NCBI RefSeq assembly: GCF_023159225.1
Contig: NC_063162.1
Location: forward strand, 95,250,880-95,314,879
Reading direction: 5' to 3'
DNA: 64,000 nucleotides
DNA from: Perognathus longimembris pacificus
Lineage: Eukaryota; Chordata; Mammalia; Rodentia; Heteromyidae
The notes beneath the pieces were generated by a model. That model saw only the letters and a program-made list of their open reading frames with translations, was not told where the DNA came from and did not search any database. The translations under genes were made by a program, and so were the position numbers. This document shows positions 13,573-25,484 of this stretch, piece by piece; the first letter of the stretch is position 1; every line of letters begins with the position of its first letter.

Positions 13573-13984
13573 TAATTTTTATTTAATTGTAAATAAGTAG
13601 TTTTTACTAATAGCAGTAAATATTTTACCATATTTATTTGTTATAATTGAGACCAGAGTAGGAGGAAGTTAATCCATTGCATATCATAAGTTATTTCTAG
13701 TCATCAGGCTGTTAACATGATTAACCACTAATAGGAAAATGACTGCTGGTTCCTTATCATTGAACAGGATGGGCTAAATTGAGTGAAGACTTGAGTGGAA
13801 TAGAAAGAGATGGAGGTTGCACAAGATGGTTATAACAACATGAGAACTTTCTGAACAACAACAACAAAAATGATTACCAAAAGATTTATGTGAAAAATTT
13901 CTTAAGTTCTCTCTCACAGCCAGGTATTACCTGGGTATACTCTTGTTCACAGGTCTACTTTTTTATTGTAGTTCATTTATTTAC

Positions 13985-14295
13985 TTAGAACTGGGATTCA
14001 ATCTCATGGCTCCACAATTCCTGGGCTGGTAATCTACCATTTGGACCATACCCATGGCATATTTTTTATTTGTTACTCTCTCAATATTAGCTTGCTTTTT
14101 GCTCAGACCAGCCTCTACTACAATACTCTTATAAATCCTCCTTCTGTAGTTGGGATATGAGGATGAGGCACAAAACACATAGCTTTTTTTTTAAAATTGT
14201 TCCTGAAGTCTTGACTTTTTTCGAGGCTACTGGATATGTGTTCCATCCAATCTCAGCCTCATGGTAGCAAGAACTATAGGTGCAACTAGTGCATA
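13985..14295 (-). repeat. Probable old SINE remnants
   Basis: Two weak segments look like an ID-like unit (13990-14060) and B1-like pieces (14100-14180, 14200-14295). The divergence is too high for certainty. Confidence 0.35.
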
Positions 14296-14299
14296 GCTT

Positions 14300-15240
14300 G
14301 ATTATGTTTTCTTACCTATACTTTGGCATTAGAACCAGCAGGTCCTATTTTAATGTGTTACAATTGCCAATGAATAATTATATATTTTCTGTGTTAAGTA
14401 GTAAAACACTGAATTATAACTGCTTTTTATTGGCTCCCAATTCTAAGTAGGATAAGCCTCTCACATATATATGTAATATTTAAAATACTTATAAATATGT
14501 TATATTATAATTATATTATATCATATGATATTACAATGTAATATGTTATATACTATTAAAAATGAAAATTTTAGAAAACAAGTATCATGCGAGCCAGGGG
14601 TAAAGCTAAAATAGGATCCTAGAGTAAGGGAACCTAATGACCCACAATTCCTTAAGTATCCAACATCAGCAAAATGAGCAAGGAAGACTAGGCACTTCAT
14701 TTGAGGTATGTACAGGGTACCTAAATGTAGGTCGCAGGTTAATATATAACTGTGGGCTTGGATAGTAGGTGAGACTATGAGCTGGAGATAATGTTAGAAG
14801 GCTATTTCATATCGCTGTCTATGGAATATACACATTAATCAAATGACCCAAGCAAAGGCAATAGAGACAAAACACCTTCAGAATAAAATTCAGTATTAAA
14901 TTTGCAAGGTACTAACAACAAAATAAAAACTTAACAGAAGAAAAAGAATTAAATGCTGGATTACAAAATATTTACATTGTTTTTCAAATCATAAAATAAA
15001 TCATCTCATATAAAGTGAATATTAGTGAACACCACCTTGTATACTATTATGAAGAGCCACTTATGCTGCTCAGAAAGACAAACACATGCAGGTATATATT
15101 TGTGTAAATGGAAAGGAAAAGTAATTTGAAATAGTATATATGTGACGCATATAGTCATTTACAAAGATTCTTAGTTTAGAATGGAGATATTTACAAAAAA
15201 TGAGCACAGTATAGTTTCCCTTATGTATGTAAATACATAC
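14300..15240. other. Intronic sequence, nothing recognised
   Basis: AT-rich with palindromic TATA-type stretches near 14460-14560. No family identified. Confidence 0.45.
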
Positions 15241-15242
15241 AT

Positions 15243-15282
<40 letters not shown>

Positions 15283-15401
15283 ACTTAGTGCTGGTCCTGG
15301 GCTTGAGTTCAGGGCCTGGTGCTTTTCCCAAGCATTTTTTTTTTTTTTTTTTTTTATGAAAGCTAATGTTCTAACACTTGAACCAGAGTTCAACTTCCAG
15401 C

Positions 15402-15439
<38 letters not shown>

Positions 15440-15578
15440 ATGTGTGTGTGTCTCTAGGGGGGAGTATGTGGATGTGCGTATATGAATGTTTGAAACTTTT
15501 CTGGTTGAGCTGGCTTTAAACAATGAGACTCAGACTTCAGCCTAAGTAGCTAGAATTACAGGCATGAGACACTGGCTT
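15243..15578 (-). mobile_element. B1-ID SINE with an expanded internal microsatellite
   Basis: A (GT)n run at 15245-15281 forms the tail. The ID-like unit spans about 15285-15402 and contains a 21-base T run (15335-15355). A second (TG)n run (15404-15450) separates it from a B1-like unit at about 15490-15578. The second repeat may be the tail of an older SINE into which the first inserted. Confidence 0.7.
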
Positions 15579-15583
15579 CCTGC

Positions 15584-15818
15584 TTAATGACCTTTTTTTT
15601 TTTTTTTTTTTTTTTTTTGGCCAGTCCTGGGCCTTGGACTCAGGGCCTGAGCACTGTCCCTGGCTTCCTTTTGCTCTAGGCTAGCACTCTGCCACTTGAG
15701 CCACAGCGCCACTTCTGGCCGTTTTCTGTATATGTCATGCTGGGGAATCGAACCCAGGGCCTCATGTATACGAGGCAAACTCTCTTGCCACTAGGCCATA
15801 TCCACACCCTAATGACCT
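15584..15818 (-). mobile_element. ID-dimer SINE with poly(A) tail and target duplication
   Basis: A minus-strand copy at 15593-15809 with a 26-base T run at its tail side. The target duplication TAATGACCT flanks it (15584-15592 and about 15810-15818). The tRNA-like B box is visible as GGGAATCGAACCC on the plus strand. Confidence 0.88.
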
Positions 15819-16571
15819 ATTTTTAATATAAATTCCGAGAATAAACTTTTAGAAAAATTTCCTTGAATTAATAATCATTTCTTGTTAAAAGCAAAGCACC
15901 TGCTATGAATTAATCTATGTATTTAAGAATGGGTGCTAATGACATTATTATGATTCAGAGGGTGATATACATATTTTACAGAAAATTAGAATATAAATTC
16001 CCAGTTTTGTGGAATGCATGCTCACAGTGTTAAAAGTGTTAATAATGAAGTGGTTAAATTTTAAAATACACAAGAAATAATAAACCCAGTTAGGGCTTGA
16101 TTACTTAATCTTATTGAATATAACAGCACCATGTATTCTCCAAAGTAGACTTCTAGGATACAATAAAAAAGTATATTTTTAATTGACTCTTAATTCTAAG
16201 AACAATACAGGCTACTTTTTCTTTTTTTGCTGTTGTTCACTTTAATGGCATCATTGTTTCCTTTGTATATAATAGTCGGTTTGGAACTATGCTATTTTGA
16301 ACTTGGACATTTAATATCTGTCAAACCAAAGAACAATCTCTCATAGCAATGAAGATTTCTGGCACTGTTTACACTATAATATCTAGAAGGATTTTCTCCT
16401 ACAGTTTGATAAAATGTTCTATCTTTACCTCCAAAACAAACAATGGTGAGAATTTCTTCTTCCAAATATCTTTGCGGAGCTGTTTTATGTCTTCATCTTC
16501 CTTGAGGAATTTGAAATTTGCATCCATGCAAGGAATTTAATAACCAAGAGCTTAAATATAAAACACACACT

Positions 16572-16700
16572 TTGCTAGATTCAATAACCTCTTAAATTCA
16601 CAACAACCCTTCAGGATTGACACTATTCTTGATTAGAATGAAGAGGAAAAAAAGTGTCCACTATTTCATTTCCAGAAAGAGAGAAATGGAAAATGTTGAG
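16572..16700 (-). mobile_element. Possible MIR fragment
   Basis: CCTCTTAAATTCACAACAAC and GAATGAAGAGG fit the middle of a minus-strand MIR. Short and decayed. Confidence 0.4.
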
Positions 16701-16770
16701 AAACTGAAAGGATGAAAAATAGTCCATGAAAAGGATAAGGAGAGGCAGAGAAAAGATGAGAATGCGTGAG

Positions 16771-16872
16771 GTGAGGGCAGTCTATGGAGAGCTGCTGTAC
16801 ACAGGTGAGGGCAGTCTATGGAGAGCTGCTGTACACAGGTGAGGGCAGTCTATGGAGAGCTACTCTACCCAG
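16771..16872 (+). repeat. Minisatellite, three 34-base units
   Basis: The unit begins GTGAGGGCAGTCTATGGAGA and repeats at 16771, 16805 and 16839. The first two units are identical over 34 bases. The third differs near its end (TACTCTACCCAG in place of TGCTGTACACAG). Confidence 0.92.
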
Positions 16873-19364
16873 GTCTAAGAGGCGAGACTTCAGAGAGGAG
16901 GGAAGAGAAGCAAACAAGGGTGCCGCCACAAGGAGAATCAGTGGCCAAGGAAATGCTTAAGGAAATGTTATGCTTTGGAGAATGTGAGCAATAGCTTTTG
17001 CTTCTGCATTTATTTTTTTTAACCCCAAATCCCTATTACTATCAGTAAAAATCTTACCCTACGAGTGTTCTTGATTAAATCAGAACCTGAAAAGGAAGGT
17101 CCAGTATGTTAAAGGGATGTTAATTGGGATGCAGTACTTTAGGCTGGGTCACACGCAAATCTTCTCGACTGATTACTGAATCGCCTTGCTCAGTAAGGGT
17201 AAATCCTGAAGAATATTGTTTCATCACCAGTCTACAGTGCCTTATTCATCGTGGTAGTACTGTGCATCCCTGTACTGCTGTTTTATTTTTTTTCTCAGCT
17301 GAAGAATCATTTTTAGTTGTTCTTTTGTTTATCCTAAGGAACATTAGGTTCTCTGCTGTGCTAGTATTATTTATAAAGGTGATTCTCAAAGGAGTCATCC
17401 TAAGGAGTCAGCCCAAGTTAGTTTCATATTCTATTAAAAGTAAAATAGAAATTATGATACATTAGGGATATTTATGTGGATTAATTATATGTTTTTAAAT
17501 ATTTTAAATATTTAGAGCTTGATTGTTTTCATAAGCTTGTTTCAGCAAATGAATTTAAGAACTAGAGCAATAATTTCAGAAAACAAATTTGGTTTGTAAA
17601 TTAAAGTAGCTATTGAACAAATACCATTTTGACTAAAATGAACTATAAGATTTCAGGAATATATTATTTCTTATATTTGTATATATACATGCAATACATT
17701 TACACACATATAGATAGAGAAACAATGGATTACAAATAATTTTCATATTGCCTGAAATTAGTTCTTAAAGCATTTAAAAGAAAATATATACCATTTCATG
17801 CAGACTGTTTCAGTAGAAAATGGCATTGCTTGAAAACTTTCCTAATAAGTATTTGATATTTAAAAGCAAGACTAGTCTCTTCATATAATGTGATGGCCCA
17901 TAAAATGATCAGGAACATCATAAATCTAAAATCCACTTAGCCCATTTAATTTGTATGTGTTAGTGTCCAAAAAGCACCTTCTTTCCTACACACTTTCTAC
18001 AGAGTTTATCAGCTTTGGCACTACTAAATTTTTGAGCCAGATAATCCTTGGCTGTGAAAACCCTGATGTCAGTGGACTCTCTGCCCCTCTGCTTACCAGG
18101 TGCCACAATTTCCCCAACCCTTTTCCTCAACACCCTTCCTCAAATTCTCTCAGGACACTGACAGATACCTCCCTAGGAACAAAATTATATTTACTTGAGT
18201 TACATTGCTATATGAAAATAAAATAATCCTTTAACTCTGAAGTGTGTTATACATTATTTTATAGTTATTATTTTCATATACTATTTAGAATCATTATGAA
18301 ATGATTTAGATATCCTCTATTTTTTTATGTCTTCAGTGAGTAGTATAGCTCAAAATTTTGGTAATAGTACATAATAGTCTTCATCGCTATAATCTGAAAA
18401 ATTGCTTATCACTAATGAATAAAAGAAGATTAAAAATAATGAGAAGTGGAAACATCTAATTAGACCAAAAGCGCATGTATTTGGCACTAATCACAATCTC
18501 TTTGGCATTCTCTGCACAAAAGTCACACTTTTAAAAGTATTTAGAGAAAATAAATCTATCCTTGAGAGTAATCAAATGTTCTTTGTTGGTTTTCTTTGTA
18601 GCTGTATTAATAGCAGACTGAGAAGAGTATAAAACTAGGAATGTTATCAGAGATTTTTTTTAAAGGCATTGCTCATTGAAGAAAGGGTCAATTCTTCAAG
18701 GTGTAACAATTAATTTTTATAGGCACTGACAACAAAACTCATATTGTGAAACAAACTGTAAGCAGAAATGCAAAAGTTCACTATCATTAATGAAGACATT
18801 ATTTCCCCTCTATCACAAATGAGGGGTATATCCAATACTCAAGAATCCAGTAAGGGCATATTCAAAGTGATTATCAGCACTGCTCAACTGCATGGAGCTG
18901 ACATCTGTAACTACTTTATTTAACAAGGTCAGAAATCAAATTTACCTTGCAACTGCACAGAATATTTAACCAAATAGAGTTCACAATATGTCTCATAAAA
19001 TATGCCTTATCAAATTTAAAGAATAAATATTATACATGTTTTCTTCTAGGTATGTGTTACTAAAAGAGAAATAAATAACAAAAAGATCACTGGAAATTTT
19101 CAAAATAATGACAAAACACATTTCTAAGTAGCACATGTATCAAAGAAAAAAATCTCTGGAGAAATTAAAAATATTCTGAATTAAAAAATAAAATTGGAAT
19201 TTGTCAAATATATGAGAAATATTCCACATATTGAGGATGCTCAGAGGAAAGCGTATGGTATATAATTGATCTAAAATCAATAAATTAAATGTCCATTGTA
19301 GGAGACAAGTAAATTTCCATTGTAGAAATGACATTAAACAAAGTAAGCAAAAGTAAAACAAATG

Positions 19365-19452
19365 ATATATACGTATATATGTACATATATACATGTATGT
19401 ATATATGTATGTATATATGTACATATATACATATATGTATATATATATATCA
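19365..19452 (+). repeat. TATG/ATAC-rich microsatellite
   Basis: Alternating TATGTA and TACATA blocks that can self-pair. Lies within the old L1 remnant. Confidence 0.85.
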
Positions 19453-19473
19453 ACGTAAAAAAATCACTGAATA

Positions 19474-19718
19474 AGCACTAAGGAACTTGGGGCTGGGAAT
19501 GTGGCTTAGTGGTGGAGTGCTTGCATGCATGAAGCCTTGGGTTCGATTCCTCAGTACCACCAAATACAGAACAAACAAGAAGTGGCACTATGGCTCAATT
19601 GGTAGAGCACTAACCTTGAGGAAAAAAAAGATCAAGGACAATACCCAAGCCCTGAGTTCAAGCCCCAGGACTGGCAAAAAGAAAAACAAACAAACAAACA
19701 AAAAACCCTAAGGAACTC
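19474..19718 (+). mobile_element. ID-dimer SINE with target duplication
   Basis: A plus-strand copy from GGGCTGGGAATGTGGC (19489). It has a B box GGTTCGATTCC at 19541, a second ID-like unit from about 19580, and an (AAAC)n-containing tail. CTAAGGAACT occurs on both sides (19478-19487 and 19708-19717). It is older than the copies near 31.6 and 58.1 kb. Confidence 0.85.
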
Positions 19719-21494
19719 ATTAGAGAAATGATATCAAAATTTCAATGAAATTATTAAGTCTTTAGTCATTCTAGCTATAGAGGAAATAATTTAAAACGCA
19801 AGAAATGAAGACAGGAGAAACCACAGGTCTTTTGAACATTAAAATGAAACTCAATAAATTTTATGAGCACATTAATGTCCACAGATTGGTAAACTAAATG
19901 GTTACACAATTCCTTCTGAAACACAAAATTTCAAAATGTATGCAAAAACAAATGGGCATTTTGAATAAGCACACATTGATTAATAAATTAAATCAATAGA
20001 TACTTGTTTTCCAAAATAGAAAGTTCTAGATCTGCATGATCTAATGGTGAGTTCTTGCATACCTAAGGGAAAAAGTATGTTAATTCTCTATAATCCATGT
20101 TGTTTTCCCTGAAGACAATCTACTACTATTCTGACGGCAAACCCAACAATGACATTAAAAGAAAACAACACATCAATTTATCTCATAAACAGACACACCA
20201 AGTAGTCCTCAATAAAATAGCAGAAATTAAACTCAGCAATGTACAAAAGAACAATGCATATTTAAGCAAATGGAATAAATCCTACTTGTATGTTCGCATG
20301 CCAGCTGTGTTCTGGGGATCAGTGGTTTCCAGGTGGGGCTGAGCAGAACCACAAGGCAAATGGAGGTCAGGAATCCAGAAATCATGGAAAGTTTAAACAA
20401 GCAGAGACTGAGACAGCTGGCAAGAACTGATAGGCGTACAGATGAATGAAGAAAGCCAAAGCTGGTGAAATGAACTTCTGAACAATGAAAACTCAATTCA
20501 AGTGTCACATCAGAAGTTATGGAGGTGGAAACCCACCTTCAGCAACCCACGGATGTATCACCTGGACCTTGATTGAAAAACCATACCTGCCTGAGCAAAT
20601 TCAGATGGTGGCAGTGTCCTTATTTTGTTCTTTACAATATATAACAAAATCTCAATAATTTAATGAATTTTGCATCTATCACCCCCAAAACTCAGTAGAA
20701 TTCCAGCCTGGCATGGGCCCATATGGTATAAAATAACAGTTCCTTTCCTTAGAAATAGAAGGAAAAATAAAAGTACTTTTATAAGTGAGATGCATACGGA
20801 TGGCTGGTTTCATATCCTTAGAAGACCATCATATTTGTGTGACACCCCAACTACTATGCTTCTTAGTGATGACTCAGGAAGACGATGGAGCATTATGAAA
20901 GGAGGGTAATTATCTATTGTGTCCTCCATCTTGTTTGACTCCAAATGGTAGTGAGACATAGGTAAAAGTGAAATATGAATAACCTTTTCTTTGTCAATTA
21001 TGTGTGATACCCTTGGGGCTAGTAGCAAATGTTCCTACTCTGTTTTTGTTGCCCTGCAACATGAAAATTGGTGATATTTTCCTGTTAAGTGGTTTACTTT
21101 TATATGCAAATAAGGAATGGATATTCATAAAAAAGAATCAACAGAAAGAAACTCCTAGAACAAGTAGGCAATGGTACCAAGACTGCACTATAAAAGATTA
21201 ATATGCAAAAATTGATTAATTTTATACACAGCAGCAACAGGGAAGTATAATTTAAGAATAAAAGCACAAGCCATTTATACTAGCATCCAAACCAAAAAGA
21301 AATGCTTGGTTACAAATCAAGGAAAAGATGTACAAGGTCTATATTAATGAAACTACAAATCACAGATGAATGAAATAAAAAAATATTCTCCACATTCATA
21401 AATAAGGAGGCTCAATGTTGTTAAGATATCATTTCTTTTCAACATTGTTCAATTTCAATAAAACTCAGTAAGTTTATAGTTTTAATCTGAAAAG

Positions 21495-21730
21495 GTCATC
21501 TAAGGTTCCAGCTTGATTGGCAGTTGTTGGACATTATGGTGTTCACCTGATGCGGAGGTTACCCAATGAATGGATTATTACCTTGAAGTTTCATAATATG
21601 ATGGTAATATTGGCAGGTGTTGAAAAACAGGATGCAGGATCTAGTTGGAGGAATTAGGTTATTGGAGACAGGCTTCAGAATAATATTTTGTCCTTGATTT
21701 CTGCATAATTCCTAGCGCTATACAATTATT
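21495..21730. repeat. Unclassified old interspersed repeat
   Basis: The block containing GGATGCAGGATCTAGTTGGA and TTAGGTTATTGGAGACAGGC resembles a dispersed mammalian repeat, but the family is not certain. Confidence 0.3.
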
Positions 21731-22402
21731 TTTATTCTTGGCCATAGAATCAATCACTTAAATATTCCTTAAGATGGTTTATATTGAAAATCAAATATCT
21801 TAATACGAGATTTCACAGTAAAGTGTTTGTTTAATATATATTATGTAATATATAAAAATCTTATTTAGAAACTTATTGTGATCTGAAATTATTACACATG
21901 ATATATATTTAATATATATTGAACATACATATACATATATATTTACTAATGATGTAAAAATTCTTTTCTTGTTGTGATATTGTGACCGTGAGAAATTAGC
22001 AGATAGGTGTTAACTAGTTGCTTTTTAGTTTTTGAATCTTCTGGTCATTGCTTAAAATTTTGCTTCTGGCTTGTGGTACAAATTGGGGTATGTACCGTAT
22101 CCAGTCAGTGCCAACTAGTGTGTACTATAAGTGACATGGTAAATAAATGATAATCACTTGTTCTAGTACAAGGTACAAAGAAATTCTTGTCGTTTACTTT
22201 TTACTTAGGAAAGAAAGTGAGAGAAGAAATGATAATATTTACTAAAAATATGGTAATTCCATAATTAAAGTTGCAAAGTACATTTACCTCAGAATAATAG
22301 AGCAATTTTCTCCAGTTGATTGGGAGGCAACTGAAAATACACACTCCTAAATTCCAGTAACACTTGCAATGAAAACAAAAGGTACCCTAAAAATGCCTTT
22401 CT

Positions 22403-22440
22403 TCTTCAGTTTAACGCTCTCCCAACTGAGCTATTCCTGC
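22403..22440 (-). pseudogene. tRNA-Phe 5'-half pseudogene
   Basis: On the minus strand, 38 bases resemble the 5' half of tRNA-Phe(GAA). They cover the acceptor 5' strand, the D arm with an A-box sequence (TAGCTCAGTTGG), and the anticodon stem with CTGAAGA carrying a GAA anticodon. Similarity stops just after the anticodon. No variable loop, T arm or B box follows, so it cannot fold into a tRNA. Confidence 0.65.
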
Positions 22441-22759
22441 GGTGACCCTTTCTTATCATTCTATTTCCTCATTTATACACTGCTGCTGTTACGACTTTCA
22501 TAATAAGCTATCTTTTATTCTTTTTGAATTGAAAAAGCAGTGGTCACATGGATAGGGCTTTCCCGGAAGTCAAGCTTGTTGATCTTCTTTCTCCCTTAGG
22601 TACACAGTATACATCTGGCTGAATAAATACATACAAAGTAACAACAACATGCTGTGGATATTTTCACAGGTAAATGAGAAATTAGCTCTCCTTCCCAGAA
22701 TAACAGGGCACCTAAGGCTTAGCCTTCTGTCTTCATTTGCCCCTTGTTCTGATGGGCAC

Positions 22760-23175
22760 ATCTCTTATCTAGTCTCAACTGTTTCCCAAACTTCATCTTC
22801 CTGTTTCTGCCATCCACATACAATTCCAATCATTTATACATTACTGAGAATGATATTTCTCTTGCCTGAAATGTCTTCTCTAGCATCCCTCTTTCTTTTG
22901 AACATGTAATTCAAGGTCAAGCTTGCATTATACTTCCTCTCTGTAGCGTCCTCTAATCTCAAGCCAGAATCATACTTTCAGCCCTCTGCTTCTGAACTAC
23001 TCTATTATTCATTGAAACTGCCTTATAGCAAGATAAATGTGGTAGAGTCTGTCTCTATAAATAGACAGTGAGATCATTGGGGTCTAGGACCATTGCTAAT
23101 CATGTTTATATTCCCCAGAACCTACAAGTGATATGCATTTGCCACTAGGTGAATTCTTGATTTGAATATCGTTTG
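22760..23175 (+). mobile_element. LINE-2 3' end
   Basis: Old mammalian L2-like sequence in plus orientation. It has a CT-rich coding remnant with spaced TCTTCTCTAGCATCC-type motifs, then GGGGTCTAGGACCATTGCTA and TTCCCCAGAACCTACAAGTG near 23080-23130, the usual L2 tail motif order. Confidence 0.6.
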
Positions 23176-23179
23176 TACC

Positions 23180-24551
23180 CTATCTATCCAATCTAGGTTT
23201 TACCAATGGCCTTGATGACTCATTTATTTTTCCTGTCTGCTGGTGAGTTACCTAACTTTCCCACTCATATTTCGTATGATTATTTCTTTCACCTTACACC
23301 TAAATCTGCTGCTGTTTGACACCATGACATTTTTATATCTCTCATTCTCCTCTGTCCCCTAATGAGAATACATTTTCTGCAGGCCAAGCAATTGAAGCTG
23401 ACATCCACCTAACAAACGTTGTTCATTTTTGCTCTACCAAGCAGGATTGGATCTAATGCATATGTGTATATGCATATATATGTATTCTTAAACATATGAA
23501 TACATATATTCAAACTTTTGTGCATATATTATGTATTTATATTTCTTAAAAGAAATGCTATATCCTAAAACAAATAAAAAAGACTAATCATCTTCACTCT
23601 CTGATGTGTTCTACTATTATCATTAAAGTCATTTTAACTGTGATTATTCATGAACATAGAGCTATGACCTAGATCATAATAAAAGAACATAAACAATTGA
23701 AAATACTAGTTGCTTCCTGTGAAGTAGCATTTATGGAGACAATTGAAATAAACAAACAGACAAACAATAGCCAACCAAGAGCAACAGAAAAGTAATTCTA
23801 ACATCATAGTCCTAGGTATTACTTGTAGTGTTGTATGACACTATTAGAAGTCAGTATTAACTCCACATGTCCATTCCTTCTCAAAGTCCTGAATGCTTGC
23901 TTGCATTATGATGAATAGTTTCTTATGCATGATAGAACTATGAATCTTAATTATAACTAAGAGCTAGCATTTTTTTGAGTATTGTGCTTAAAAGTTCACA
24001 GACTAACAGACATTATCCATATAGCCAAAGAATCACTCATGCTTATAATCCCTATATGTCTTTCCATGATGAAGATTTTTGAGCTTCGTGTAACATGGAA
24101 ATTATAATAACTTATACAATAAAAATTTGTACTTTTAAATAAAGTAAAAATTTAATCCTGGTAACCAAAATACTGGTAACAGCTAAAACATATTTATAGC
24201 AAAAACTTCTATGTGTGTGTGCTTTTGTTGGGTTCAGCTGTATTTATTGGTCATCAGTTGTTATCTCTTGGTCAATGTTCTGGGTGTATGTGCATCAAGA
24301 TTCTAAATAGAGGGAATGCACATCTTTTTTATCAACTCATGAAGCAGGAATACAATAATTGAAAGTAGACCACATGGACTGACTGAAATTTTCTCTCCCC
24401 GCATTTCAAAGTGCGGCTGCATTTCTTGTTTAGATAGCTGCATCAGAACTATTGTCACACAGTACTGTTCCTCAAGTTCTGTTCTTTGGAAGTTTGCCTT
24501 AGGTTCTCCTGAAGTTATACCATCCTATTGTATGTTTATTCCAGTTTAGAA

Positions 24552-24597
<46 letters not shown>

Positions 24598-25280
24598 AAC
24601 TCTCCTTTCATATAAAAATATTTAACTTGCCCCCATTTTGTCCTCAGTTAACATACAAAGAATATGAATTTCCTTAGTTGGCTAATTCATTTGTAATTCT
24701 GATTAAGAATAAAAATGTAGCCTGGTGAAAATATTACCTTTCTCATTCACTCAGGCTCACAGACAGAATGCTTGGCAGGCAATGGGTGCCTTACTCAGCA
24801 GGTTTGGTTCTTCTGAAATCATTTGCAGTGTCATTTTGCCAATGTGAAAATCAAGTATAATTTATATAAATTTGGTTCCAAAATTACCTTACTAAAGTGT
24901 CATATGCTTAACTAGTTTAGAGTTTATGGTTGAAGTACATATAGGTAATACAAAAACCATGTTGACCTGAGATAGGGCTCACATATAATTGATTTTAAGA
25001 ATTCTTTGATTACAGTGCAACTAGAATGCTAAGGGGCGGTTATTGCCAGTGAAAAAGCAAGATGTGATCAAATGTGAAGTTATTCAGTCTCTCACACTGC
25101 TTTTAGAATATTCTATGTAGCTAATATTACTATCCATGTTTTAGACTAATTTTTAATGGTTAAAATCATATTTCAAAGTTTCTCAAGTTCAATTCTAAAA
25201 AAGATTTTTCAGTTTATGTTTAAAATCCTTCCTTATAGGTGTATCCTTAGGTAATCAATCACCCATTATTAGTAGTTTTC
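23180..25280. other. Intronic sequence, little recognised
   Basis: TA-rich blocks at 23460-23540 and the (GT)n tract at 24555. Otherwise unique. Confidence 0.45.
24555..24594 (+). repeat. (GT)n microsatellite
   Basis: About 20 GT units. Unlike most (GT)n tracts here, no SINE body is recognisable beside it. Confidence 0.93.
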
Positions 25281-25284
25281 CCTT

Positions 25285-25480
25285 TATGTCATTTGTTTTT
25301 GTGAAGTTCTTTATATCTTTAAGTAGTTGTACAAATAATCTTCATTCCACCATGTCAGTTTTAATACAATTCAACCCAATCAATATCAACCGTTTTGCCA
25401 TTTTATCCCATCTCTCCTAATCCCATTCTTCCTCTCAATTCACTTAGTTTATTTACATATATATAATCAATATTTATTAA
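25285..25480 (-). mobile_element. Probable old LINE-1 3' UTR fragment
   Basis: The order of short motifs (TAAGTAGTTGTACAAA, then a C-rich segment with TCCCATCTCTCCTAATCCC) resembles the minus-strand L1 tails elsewhere in the window, but it is strongly diverged. Confidence 0.4.
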
Positions 25481-25484
25481 GCCA

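Larger units (their letters stand above)
15820..18680. other. Intronic sequence with a minisatellite
   Basis: Unique sequence except for the possible MIR piece (16572-16700) and the 34-base minisatellite. A chance plus-strand frame at 17124-17465 has no recognisable domain. Confidence 0.45.
18685..21480 (+). mobile_element. Old, decayed LINE-1 ORF2 remnant, interrupted
   Basis: Plus-strand segments resemble successive parts of L1 ORF2: the endonuclease region at 18685-18990, the region after it at 19080-19290, part of the reverse transcriptase at 20150-20265, and the thumb region at 21160-21480. All are heavily mutated. A TATG-rich microsatellite (19365-19450) and a SINE (19487-19702) interrupt it. 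The block 20290-21150 does not look like L1 to me and may be a later insertion or too diverged to recognise. Confidence 0.5.

Noticed and set aside
17124..17465. Plus-strand open frame of 113 codons
   Set aside because: No recognisable domain, no splice context, composition like the surrounding intron.
22403..22440. Functional tRNA-Phe gene
   Set aside because: The 3' half, including the T arm and B box, is absent.
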